Shown one piece after another: positions 46,688 through 55,000 of a DNA stretch of 55,000 nt. Below the pieces are notes generated by a model. It saw nothing but the letters and a program-made list of their open reading frames with translations, did no database searches and was not told the DNA's origin. Source of the DNA: Symbiodinium natans (taxonomy: Eukaryota > Sar > Dinophyceae > Suessiales > Symbiodiniaceae); contig CAJNDS010002122.1 of assembly GCA_905221605.1 (NCBI GenBank), positions 527,501-582,500 on the forward strand, written 5' to 3'. Positions within the stretch are counted from its first letter, which is position 1, and the number at the start of each line of letters is the position of its first letter. A program made the position numbers and the translations under genes.

Positions 46688-46951
46688 CTATGACATGAAT
46701 CGCAAATTGGTCCCACTTGCCTTGGCCTTCAGCACGGAACCTTCTTTGCCTTGCGGGAGCGTCCGACAGGGAGCATGGTGTTCTCCGAACAATCGATGGC
46801 CCACATCCTGACTTGTCGTGGCAAATGGGCCAGGAACAACGCGTGCGCCCTCGCCAAAACGTGTCAAGTAGCCAAGCAGCCACAGGTCTTTGCGAGATTT
46901 GGCGTCCTCCGGACATGTTCCCATATCCATGAAGTCGAACTTTGCACTCAT
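46688..46951 (-). CDS. ORF of 87 codons, unidentified
   Basis: From ATG: MSAKFDFMDMGTCPEDAKSR, ending in TAG at 46688. The frame is open upstream as well. A nearby frame upstream (EEVMKNLPSR) may be the preceding exon with a donor CTCCTG/GTGCGT near 46990. Probably part of the gene whose exons are at 47.1 and 47.6 kb. Confidence 0.4.
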   Translation of the reverse strand: MSAKFDFMDMGTCPEDAKSRKDLWLLGYLTRFGEGARVVPGPFATTSQDVGHRLFGEHHAPCRTLPQGKEGSVLKAKASGTNLRFMS

Positions 46952-47135
46952 TTTAGAGAGGCAGAAACGCACCAGGAGATCAGACGCGTTCTGGCCGCTG
47001 CTGCCGCAGCAACGGGCCGACTGGGCAAGTTCTTCATCACTTCCTCCTGACTGTCCTTGTGAAGAGACACGCATGCGACACTTGTCTGTGTACCTTGTAG
47101 CGAAAATGCTTTCAGACGAGGGTCCTGAAACATAC

Positions 47136-47221
47136 CTTGCCTCATCATGACCAGAACTTGGGGGCACAGCTCTGGCTTTTCCTTGACCATCTCTACGATC
47201 TCCTTGATGACATCTGACTTC
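47136..47221 (-). CDS. internal exon with canonical splice sites
   Basis: Minus strand. CCACCAG acceptor, 86 nt reading SDVIKEIVEMVKEKPELCPQ, VLVMMRQ, then CAAG followed by GTATGTTT, a textbook GT donor. Helical and charged; loosely like STI1-type repeats, but too short to assign. Confidence 0.6.
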
Positions 47222-47623
47222 CTGGTGGAAATCCCACCCCATTTGGGAGAAGTGAGGCAACCTCTTCACCGACACGTCCAGCAGCCCGCTTCACGCTCCG
47301 CTGCCGGCGGGCTCAGGCGGTCGGCCTCCCCCAGGCGCTTGCCAGCCGCACCACCGTGCTAGGCGGAGGCGGACGTTGATGACGGCGTCGGCGGCGCTTG
47401 GTACGTGCGAGGGGAGCGCCTGTCCACAGCCAGGAAATGCGAGCGGACGTCGGGCGAGCTCTCCGACGGAGCGCCGTCGCCGGGCCACACAAAACCGTCT
47501 GCACACAAGCAGTGCAAAGTGGCCAGTGACCATGCGAGGCCACAGCACACCCTCACGCTTTCTACTGTTCCCGTTTGCGGCTTGGTGTCGCTGTCTGTTC
47601 TTTTTGCGCGCGCAAATAGCCAC

Positions 47624-47705
47624 CTGAAAGCCGAGAGCATCGAGCCCGCGAGTGCCTGATAGCGCGCTTCTTCAACAAGACTAACGAACGCGGCCACGCC
47701 GTCCG
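47624..47705 (-). CDS. internal exon with canonical splice sites
   Basis: Minus strand. CGGTTGAG acceptor-like, 82 nt reading AAFVSLVEEARYQALAGS, MLSAF, then CAG followed by GTGGCT. It lies upstream (sense) of the exon at 47136 in the same GC-rich non-satellite region, consistent with one gene. Confidence 0.55.
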
Positions 47706-48650
47706 CTCAACCGAGAAACAAGAAACGATACTGCAGAGTCGAAAAGTGAAAGCCTCGGCCTCGACAAGTCGACCTCGCCAGGCGACAGAAATTTGATCTG
47801 CTACCTTTGGCAATCGACAAAGAGATGCGGACAAAATACATTCTGGCATATCTGCTATTTCGCTTTCCGAGCGGCTCCGAGCGCATCACCAGACGATGAC
47901 ATATGCACGCCTTGCGCTCGTCAGCCCCAAGGGGCCCCTGCACGCGTCATCGTCTGGATCTTCTGCGCAAGGAACCGCGGGGTTTAGCCTCTTCTGCTTT
48001 CTGAATGCGCTCCGGGGTACCCATTGCTGTGGTCTTTCTGGGAGTAAGGGTTCGGTTCACGGGGCGTCAACGTGCCTCGAGCTAATTGAAACCCCGTGCC
48101 TTTGCTGCTTTACATACACTCGATTGTCGCTCTCGCTTTGTAAAGGAAGCAGGCAATTGTAGAGAAAAAGCTTTGGCCGCTACAACCACATGCAGATACT
48201 ATTCTTGGACCGAAGCATTTCCATACAGACACCTGTTTCCTTTAGACTTCAAACCTCTCAACTGAGACCGCCCGAGAGAGTGCCAGGCGACCATGGTACT
48301 CCTCGCTACCTCAGAATATCCAGATTTTTTCTGGGCCGCGTCGCGCGCGATGACGCGTGCGCGCGCAGGCAGGGACTGAGATGGGGGCAGGTGTAGAGAC
48401 CAGGCGACACGTCGCCTTGGAACCAATGCTCTACAGCTCCACAAAACATTCCCAGCGCAGAGTGAGGCGACGACGCCGGTCCACATGACCAGCGGCACTT
48501 GCTCCTGGACAGCAAATGGGTGTCAGGAACGGAGATAGGGCGGGCTTTATGTAGCCGAGAGGCAGCACCATGCCCTGCAGCTTCGCAGCAGCACTTACCC
48601 CTGTGAGCCGCGAAGTGCGCTTCGGGTCGGGCGACTGCGCCCTAAACACC
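47706..48650. other. unique non-satellite region, no confident gene
   Basis: Nearly 1 kb without telomeric units. Several short open frames on both strands; no motif. Probably intron or 5' flank of the 46-47.7 kb gene. Confidence 0.4.
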
Positions 48651-49081
48651 CCGAAACCCTAAATCTCAAATCCTTTGCATGGTTGGCCAGCTAGCGGAAA
48701 AAGAACCACGAAAAAGCCCTTGCCCTCGTTGGGACCCTAATTGGGGGCCTTCTCCGTACGGTTAAGGGTTTGGGACCGACAAAGTTTTTTCACCCTAAAT
48801 CAAGGGTTTGCGGCAGTAAGGATTTGGGATCGAGACCTTCAATTAAGGGCCGAAATTGTAAAAATTAAGGATTTGGACCCTTATGGGTTTTGACCCTAAA
48901 TTAAGGGTTGGGGCCCTAAATTACGGGTTTGGATGCTCCCCCCTTGCTTGGGGGGGGTTGGGGGGTAGATATGACCCTAAACCCGGCTAAGGTTTGTGAT
49001 GTGGGTTGGGAGGGTGGGACTTCAGCTCCTGCGCTTCCACTTCATGGGGGGGGGGGGGGGTCTAGGCGCACTGGCATAGCA
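48651..49081. other. decayed satellite, no gene
   Basis: AATTAAGGGTTTGGGACC-type units at 48740-48930 (irregular, AT-richer than TTTAGGG), and a G-run near 49047-49060. Confidence 0.5.
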
Positions 49082-49141
49082 AAACCCTAAACCCTAAACC
49101 CTAAACCCTAAACCCTAAACCCTAAACCCTAAACCCCAAAC
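49082..49141 (-). repeat. CCCTAAA array
   Basis: About eight units. Confidence 0.95.
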
Positions 49142-49207
49142 CACCTTCCACCTCTCTGCCAGGAGCCCCACTCTTGCTCGCTGAAGCGGCTGGCATGGCC
49201 GCGAAGC
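49142..49207 (-). CDS. putative internal exon
   Basis: Minus strand. ACCCCAG acceptor, 66 nt; one frame reads LQRARVGLLAERWKV, then GTG before GTTTGGGG. A second minus frame (MPAASASKSGAPGREVE) is also open. CCCTAAA left, TTTAGGG right. Confidence 0.4.
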
Positions 49208-49324
49208 CTGGGGTGTTTAGGGTTTAGGGTTTGGGTTTTGGGGTTTGGGGTTTGGGGTTTGGGGTTGAGGGTTTTGGGTTTGGGGGTTCAGGGTTTGGGG
49301 TTTGGGGTTACAGGTCCAAAGGGC

Positions 49325-49482
49325 CTACTTGGAGGTTCATGGTACAGAAAAAACACCAATAAAGACTGTACTGATAACCCACTCAGAAGCCCTTTAAGTG
49401 CCCTAACATGGTTAAAAGTACCCGAAACTCTAAACACTAAACCCTATACCCTAAGTCATAAGTGCCAGGAACCTCCGAGTAG
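49325..49482. mobile_element. family-1 palindrome, copy 8, with telomere-like insert
   Basis: Left CTACTTGGAGGTTCATGGTA, right CATAAGTGCCAGGAACCTCC. In the right arm about 36 bp of decayed CCCTAAA text (49421-49456) separates GTTAAAAGTA from CATAAGTGCC. Confidence 0.7.
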
Positions 49483-50050
49483 TGGGCACCCAAGTCCCAT
49501 AGTTTTTTTTGTCCAAAAGTATCGGGCATACGGCTCGATACACGGTTCGGGCGCTGAGGATGAGAGAGTGGCAGATCTACATTGCCTCGGACCCAGCGTT
49601 GGCGGTTTAGGGTAGTTTAGGGCTTAGGGCTTCGGGTTTAGGGTACAGGGTATAGGGCTTAGGATTTAGGGTTTAGGGTGTAAAGTTTAAGGCTTAAGGT
49701 TTAAGGGTGTTCTTCGAGCATGATCTGACTCGCCGCACGTGGCCTGTGCTGTAAGAAAACAGGCACTGCAGGAGCGTCGCTCCCTAAACACTAAACCTTA
49801 AACCCCAAACCCCAAACCCCAAAGCCCCAAGCCCAAAGCCCAAAGCCCAAACCCTAAACCCAACAATCTGGCCTCAAGCCCTTTGACCCCAACCCCACAG
49901 GGCCCAAGGTCCAAGGTGCCAAACTCCACCCAAAAACCCATAATTGCGCCCCAACAGTCCCAAAACCCTAAACCTTAAACCCCAAACCCTAAACCCTAAA
50001 CCCCAAACCCTAAACCCCAAACCCCAAATCCCAAACCCTAAACCCTAAAC
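49483..50050. other. decayed satellite and short unique text, no gene
   Basis: TTTAGGG-type to about 49710, a 70-bp unique tract, then CCCTAAA/CCCCAAA; a convergent spacer. Confidence 0.5.
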
Positions 50051-50136
50051 CCTCCACCGGGGCTCGAGCAGGGTGCCCGAGGCCTCGAGCAAGCCAGCGA
50101 TGAGCTCCATCGTTGGCTTCGGCTGCGAGGCTTCGC
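50051..50136 (-). CDS. putative internal exon (well supported)
   Basis: Minus strand. AAACCCAG acceptor, 86 nt reading EASQPKPTMELIAGLLEASG, TLLEPRWR, ending GTGGAG(G) before GTTTAGGG. CCCTAAA left, TTTAGGG right. Confidence 0.55.
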
Positions 50137-50159
50137 CTGGGTTTAGGGTTTAGGGTTCA

Positions 50160-50372
<213 letters not shown>

Positions 50373-50379
50373 GGTTTAG

Positions 50380-50632
50380 GGTTGGGGTTTAGGGTTTAGG
50401 GTTTAGGGTTTAGGGTTTTAGGGTTTAGGGTTTTTAGGGTTTAGGGTTTAGGGTTTAGGGTTTAGGGTTTAGGGTTTAGGGTTTAGGGTTTAGGGTTTAG
50501 GGTTTAGGTTATAGGGTTGAGGGTTTAGGGTTTAGGGTTTAGGGTTTAGGGTTTAGGGTTTAGGGTTTAGGGTTTAGGGTTTAGGGTTTAGGGTTTAGGG
50601 TTTAGGGTTTAGGGTTTAGGGTTTAGGGTTTA
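50380..50632 (+). repeat. long TTTAGGG array
   Basis: About 34 units with a few slips. Confidence 0.95.
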
Positions 50633-50794
50633 CGTCTGCAAGCGCAGGACTGTTCAGAGATCGAAACCCCGAATCCAGGGTTAGCCGGGTTAGCTGGGCT
50701 CGCTGCCACTTTGCAGGAGAGCCGAGCTCACAGCCAGCAAGCTTTCCTAAACCCTAAACCCTAAACCCTAAACCCTAAACCCTAAACCCTAAAC

Positions 50795-51060
50795 CCCTGC
50801 AGTCTCCAGGCTCGCCTTGCGGCCCCTCGGCGCTTTCAGTGGCGCGAGGTCCGCCTCTTGTTCCAACGCCAGCGGCTCCGCCAGCTCCCACGCGCGCTTC
50901 CAGTGCAACGCGTGCTTGGCTGCGAGGTGCTGGTGCAAGGCGTATACCCCCTCAACAATGCGCTGGTCTTTGCAGCCGGGCGACAGGTTGAGGTTGGCTT
51001 TCGCTGCGGGCGGCCGCCAGAGACCTAGCTTTCGACCGAGCTCGGCGTCGACGCTCGCCC
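50795..51060 (-). CDS. long coding-like exon
   Basis: Minus strand, 266 nt, the longest island frame here without an ATG. GCTGGCAG acceptor, then VDAELGRKLGLWRPPAAK, KDQRIVEGVYALHQHLAAK, HALHWKRAWELAEPLALEQ, ending ACTGCAGG before GGTTTAGGG. Reading past the boundary gives a stop built by the repeat (GTT TAG). Helical and charged; family unknown. Confidence 0.55.
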
Positions 51061-51399
51061 CTGCCAGCCGCGGTGCTGGCTAAGGACGCAAATAAAGCCA
51101 AACAAACCGTACCCTCTACTTGACTCCAATTCCTAAACCCCAGCCTCGCCGAAGCCTAACCCTACACTCCGCCTAGGGTTAAGGGTTAGGCTTTAAGCGC
51201 TAGACCGTTCTGTAGGATTTAGGGTTGCCGGTCTTTCACGTCAGCCGTGAAAAATGGATCAAGGCTTACACCGCCGAGCGTTCGGACACAAGTCTTCACA
51301 TGCAAGGTTTGGCACTATGAAGCAGGGGTTTCAAACCTCAGACCCTAAACCCTAAACCCTAAACACCTGAAACCCCGACACCCGGAAACCCTAAAGCCC
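51061..51399. other. unique text, no gene
   Basis: AT-richer left half; some decayed repeat units on the right. Confidence 0.4.
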
Positions 51400-51870
51400 T
51401 AAAGCCCTTAAATCCCCTAAACCCTGAAACCCTAAAACCCTGAAACCCTAAAACCCTAAAATCCTAAAACCCTAAAACCCTAAACCCTAAAGCCCTAAAA
51501 CCCTAAAACCCTAAACCCTTGAACCCTTAAACCCTTAAACCCCTTAAACCCTTAAACCCTAAAAAACCCTAAAACCCTCAAACCCGAAAACCCCAAGACC
51601 CTAAAACCCCAAAACCCTTAAACCCTAAAACACCCTAAAACCCTCAAACCCTAAAACCCCAAGACCCTAAAACCCTAAAACCCTAACACCCTAACACCCT
51701 AAAACCCTAAAACCATTAAAAACCCTTAAAAACCCTTAAAAGCCCGAAAACCCTAAAACCCTAAAACCTAAAACCCTAAAACCCCCGAGTCCCTCAGCCG
51801 GGCCCTAAACCCTAAACCCTCAAAACCTAAAACCCTAAAGCCCTCAAACCTAAAACCCTAAAACCCTAAA
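51400..51870 (-). repeat. 8-mer CCCTAAAA satellite
   Basis: Mostly CCCTAAAA (TTTTAGGG on the minus strand) with many variants. Confidence 0.9.
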
Positions 51871-51880
51871 CCCTAAAAAC

Positions 51881-51954
51881 CAGCCGGGCTCCCTCGCGCT
51901 GTAAGGTGCCCAGCAGCCGCGTGCGCAGCTCCGTGGCTAAGGCCTCGATGGCAC
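51881..51954 (-). CDS. putative internal exon (well supported)
   Basis: Minus strand. CCCGGCAG acceptor followed by GTGCC, 74 nt reading AIEALATELRTRLLGTLQ, REGARL, ending CGGCTG before GTTTTTAGGG. CCCTAAAA left, TTTTAGGG right: the flanking 8-mer arrays face each other across the exon. Confidence 0.6.
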
Positions 51955-51974
51955 CTGCCGGGGGCGGGGGGTGG

Positions 51975-52660
51975 GAGGGTTGAGGCTTTTAGGGTTTTAG
52001 GCTTTTAGGGTTTTAGGGTTTTAAGGTTTTAGGGTTTCAGGGTTTTAGGGTTTAGGGTTTCAGGGTTTCAGGGTTTTGGGAGGGTTTGAGGGTTTTAGGG
52101 TTCTAGGGGTTTTCGGGTTTTGGGGTTTTCGGGCTTTAGGGTTTCAGGGTTTAGGGTTTCAGGGTTTCAGGGTTTTAGGGTTTAGGGTTTCAGGGTTTCA
52201 GGGCTTTAGGGTTTGAGGGTTTTAGGGCTCTAGGGGTTTTCGGGTTTTGGGGTTTTCGGGCTTTAGGGGTTCAGGGTTTAGGGTTTCAGGGTTTTAGGGT
52301 TTTAGGGTTTTAGGGTTTCAGGGTTTCAGGGTTTCAAGGTTTTAGGGTTTTAGGGTTTTAGGGTTTTAGGGTTTAGGGTTTCAGGGTTTAGGGCTTCGGG
52401 TTTTAGGGTTTTAGGGTTTTAGGTTTAGGGTTTTAGGGGTTTAGGGCTTTAGGGTTTCAGGGTTTTAGGGCTTTAGGGTTTGAGGGTTTTAGGGTTTTAG
52501 GGGTTTAGGGTTTTAGGGTTTTAGGGTTTTAGGGTTTTAGGGTTTTAGGGTTTTAGGGTTTTAGGGTTTTAGGGTTTTAGGGTTTTAGGGTTTTAGGGTT
52601 TTAGGGTTTTAGGGTTTTAGGGTTGTAGGGTTTCAGGGTTTTAGGGTTTTAGGGGTTTAG
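51975..52660 (+). repeat. 8-mer TTTTAGGG satellite
   Basis: About 80 units; near-perfect at 52500-52620. Inverted relative to 51400-51870. Confidence 0.95.
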
Positions 52661-52864
52661 GGCGCGGGGAAGAAGATTTTGGGATTTTGGGTTTAGGGTG
52701 GGGGGTGGCTTAGAGTAAGGTTGGGGGTTTAAGAGTTGGGGGGTATAGGGTGCACTGAGATGACTCATCGAAGGATGTCCCTGAGAGCAAATTGTCTCGA
52801 ATAATGCTCGCATTGAGTAATCCGTAGAGAGAGCAGTTCCACTTGCGTAATACAGTGACGTTTT

Positions 52865-53112
52865 CTATGCCGCACAACAATACATGAGGATGGGAACCGA
52901 ATCTGCAGCGCCTTCATCGCTGCGTGGATGAACATCCCAGTTGGAGCTGTGCCACCTGTTCTGGCATTCATTGAGTGCAACCCATGCACGATGACAAGTC
53001 GAGGATCTTCCTGCAGCCGTGGCCGATGGGACTGGATCCCCATCTCGGACTGGAGCTCCCCATGATGTCAACCACGCGTGAAGCAGCTTGCCATCATCAT
53101 ATTCCAGTGACC
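52865..53112 (-). CDS. coding-like terminal segment, unidentified
   Basis: Minus strand. CCCTGTAG acceptor at 53113, then a frame reading SLEYDDGKLLHAWLTSWG and WVALNECQNRWHSSNWD to a TAG at 52865. From about 53040 a second frame (RLVIVHGLHSMNARTGG, through HCITQVELLSLRITQCEH, stop 52765) is at least as protein-like, so a frameshift or a further intron is possible. Confidence 0.4.
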
Positions 53113-53606
53113 CTACAGGGTTTAGGGTTGAGGGTGACCCCAAACCCCAAACCCTAAACCCTGAACTTGAAAGAAGAGCCAGGTATCTGCACCGAGGAAT
53201 GTAGGGTTGCGGGAACCCAAACCCCAACCCCTGAACCCCAAACCCTAAACCCTAAACCCAAACCCTAAACCCCAAACCCGAACACCATAAACCCCAAACC
53301 CCAAACCCTAAAACCCTAAGACACCAAACCCCAAACCCTAAACCCCAAAGCCCTAAACCATAAACCTTAAACCGTAGAGCCTAAAGCCCTAAACCCGAAG
53401 CCCCAAACCCCATACCCTGAAACCCCAAACCCTAAAACCCTAAAACCCCAAACCTTAAAGCCCTAAACCCTAAACCCCATACCCGAAAGCTCTAAACCCT
53501 AAACCTGAAACCCGAAACCCCATACCCTAAAACCCCAAACCCTAAACCCTAAAGCCCTAAACCCCATACCCGTGCTCTAAAGCCCTAAACCTGAAACCCT
53601 AAACCC
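53113..53606. other. decayed CCCTAAA/CCCCAAA satellite, no gene
   Basis: Highly degenerate units such as ACCCCATACCC and AAAGCCCTAAA. Confidence 0.7.
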
Positions 53607-53663
53607 AAATGGGCTGCCCTCCTCCAGGGTCGGGTGCTTGCGGAGAGCTCCTCCGGGCAATTC
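53607..53663 (-). CDS. short coding-like island
   Basis: CCCTAAA left, TTTAGGG right. Minus frame ELPGGALRKHPTLEEGSP is open up to TTTGGG before TTTAGGG; a second minus frame is also open. Confidence 0.35.
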
Positions 53664-53667
53664 AAGG

Positions 53668-53950
53668 GTTTAGGATTTAGGGTTTAGGGTTTTAGTGTTT
53701 AGTGTTTAGGGTTTAGGGTTTAGGGTTTAGGGTTTAGGGTTTAGGGTTTAGGGTTTAGGGTTTAGGGTTTAGGGTTTAGGGTTTAGGGTTTAGGGTTTAG
53801 GGTTTAGGGTTTAGGGTTAGGACTTAGGACTTAGGGTTTAGGGTTTGGGGTTTAGGGTTTAGGGTTTAGGGTTTAGGGTTTAGGGTTGAGGGTTTAGGGT
53901 TTAGGGTTTAGGGTTTAGGGTCTAGGGTTTAGGGTTTAGGGTTTAGGGTC
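53668..53950 (+). repeat. TTTAGGG array
   Basis: Long perfect runs (53710-53815) and variants. Confidence 0.95.
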
Positions 53951-54080
53951 TGGGTTTCGAGAGGCTGAACAGGGGGTTTGGGTTTAGGGTTTAGGGTTTG
54001 GGGTTTAGGGTCTAGGTTTTAAGTGGCTGAGGGGTTTAGAGTTTAGGGTTTCGGGGTTTCGGGGTTTAGGATAATGGGTG

Positions 54081-54203
54081 TACCTGGAGGTTCATGGTAC
54101 TCGTAACCCTAATTATAACCCTGCTTATAAGCCGCTTAAGTCCCCTAAGTAGGTTATATGTAGACTTAGAACTGTGGCTATAAGTACCATGAACCTCCAA
54201 GTA
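54081..54203. mobile_element. palindromic MITE-like element, family 1, copy 9
   Basis: Left TACCTGGAGGTTCATGGTAC, right TAAGTACCATGAACCTCCAA then GTAG; 123 bp, TTATAAGCCGCTTAAG interior. Confidence 0.8.
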
Positions 54204-54533
54204 GGGTAAAGGGCTCAAGGGGTTTGGGGCTGAGGGTTTAGGGTTTAGGGTTTAGGGTTTAGTGTTTAGGGTTTAGGGTTTAGGGCTTAGGGCTTAGGGT
54301 TGGGTTGCAAAGTATGGCCCTCATGTTACCCTTCCTCGAACTTCAAGGGCATCTTCCCAGTACTACGAATTCCAGCACGGTCTTGAAAACAATCAGCAGA
54401 GCCACCCCTAATTCTTCAAGCGTTTTTATCCAAAAGTCCTCAAGGTTTGCTTGGAAGCTCTTTTGACTTCGTAAGTCTACGTAGTATCCCCTAGAAACCC
54501 TCTTATAATCCCCATGAAGCACCTTGCTATCCC
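54204..54533. other. TTTAGGG tract and unique text, no gene
   Basis: 54310-54533 has a 73-codon minus frame without recognisable features. Confidence 0.4.
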
Positions 54534-54636
54534 GACTTGGAGGTTCACGGTCCTTATTAACCAATTAGAACTGTACTAACTGTACTTATAAGCCCCTTAA
54601 GTGCCCTAATATGGTTATAAGTACAGTTATAAGTAC
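54534..54636. mobile_element. family-1 palindrome, copy 10, right end replaced by CCCTAAA
   Basis: Left GACTTGGAGGTTCACGGTCC; interior AGTGCCCTAATATGGTTATA; after ATAAGTAC (54629-54636) the sequence becomes CCCTAAA at 54637 instead of the expected CATGAACCTCC. Confidence 0.75.
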
Positions 54637-54686
54637 CCCTAAACCCTAAACCCTAAACCCTAAACCCTAAACCCTAAACCCTAAAC
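54637..54686 (-). repeat. CCCTAAA array
   Basis: Seven perfect units beginning at the broken palindrome. Confidence 0.95.
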
Positions 54687-54785
54687 CAGAGATTCCAAGG
54701 TTTCGGGAGTAGAGGTCGCAGGGCACGCATGCTGAAGTGGAGCTGTAACCCGTTGATAGGTCCCCTCAATACAGCGGGCCAGGTT
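54687..54785 (-). CDS. putative internal exon
   Basis: Minus strand. Open from the right array; reads LARCIEGTYQRVTAPLQ, HACPATSTPETLESL, ending TCTCTG before GTTTAGGG. An ATTGAG acceptor at 54765 would make it 78 nt (54687-54764). CCCTAAA left, TTTAGGG right. Confidence 0.5.
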
Positions 54786-55000
54786 CAGGGTTTAGGGTTT
54801 AGGGTTTAGGGTTTAGGGTTTAGGGTTTAGGGTTTAGGGTTTAGGGTTTAGGGTTTAGGGTTTAGGGTTTAGGGTTTAGGGTTTAGGGTTTAGGGTTTAG
54901 GGTTAGGTTTAGGGTTTAGGGTTTAGGGTTTAGGGTTTAGGGTTTAGGGTTTAGGGTTTAGGGTTTAGGGTTTAGGGTTTAGGGTTTAGGGTTTAGGGTT
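54780..55000 (+). repeat. TTTAGGG array at window end
   Basis: About 31 units with one slip near 54904. It continues past the window edge. Confidence 0.95.

Noticed and set aside
54780-55000. True chromosome end
   Set aside because: Arrays just as long and clean are internal at 35938, 38035, 50380 and 53668, and the window edge is arbitrary.

Overview
The window looks like nuclear DNA of a dinoflagellate, most likely a Symbiodiniaceae-type alga. The evidence is the abundance of TTTAGGG/CCCTAAA telomere-type repeats spread through the whole window, retroelement polyproteins of a kind I associate with dinoflagellates (including a GEALNPGP motif), GC-rich short exon-like segments, and one-sided coding orientation (almost everything recognisable is on the minus strand). 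I could run no search, so the taxonomic call is inference.

Layout. 1-4.66 kb: telomere-type satellite in both orientations, with short coding-like islands. 4.66-21.38 kb: one 16.7-kb insertion on the minus strand. It is a Ty1/copia-class LTR retrotransposon with 262/267-bp LTRs (TGTGAAA...TTTCACA), a 5-bp target duplication (GTTCG), a PBS directly inside the 5' LTR and a polypurine tract (GAAAGGGGG) directly before the 3' LTR. Its 3' untranslated region is interrupted by a complete 8.15-kb non-LTR (LINE) element, also on the minus strand, flanked by a 14-bp target duplication (CAGAAAATATGTGC). The copia element carries gag, protease, integrase, RT and RNase H plus an extra ORF. The LINE carries a membrane-protein-like N-terminal region, an OTU-like cysteine protease, two C2H2 fingers, a 2A-like motif and an RT, but no visible endonuclease. 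Both are broken by frameshifts rather than stop codons.

21.4-55 kb: a mosaic of telomere-type arrays (7-mer TTTAGGG, also homogenised 8-mer and 9-mer variants) whose orientation flips again and again. Between a CCCTAAA array on the left and a TTTAGGG array on the right lie about two dozen short (50-270 bp) islands. Nearly all are open on the minus strand, and many begin after AG and end exactly where GTTTAGGG begins. I read them as exons or exon relics whose introns are inverted telomeric arrays that could fold into long hairpins. About a dozen palindromic 100-190-bp MITE-like elements sit in the same spacers, several at the point where array orientation flips, and three have telomeric repeats at the same place in their right arm. 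Other islands are a histone H3-like fragment, an orphan LINE endonuclease fragment, an AT-rich plus-strand ORF, and a 46-48.6 kb gene island with ordinary GT-AG splice sites.

The window ends in more than 200 bp of TTTAGGG, but similar arrays are internal elsewhere, so this does not show a chromosome end. No tRNA, rRNA, CRISPR or spliced-leader gene was seen.
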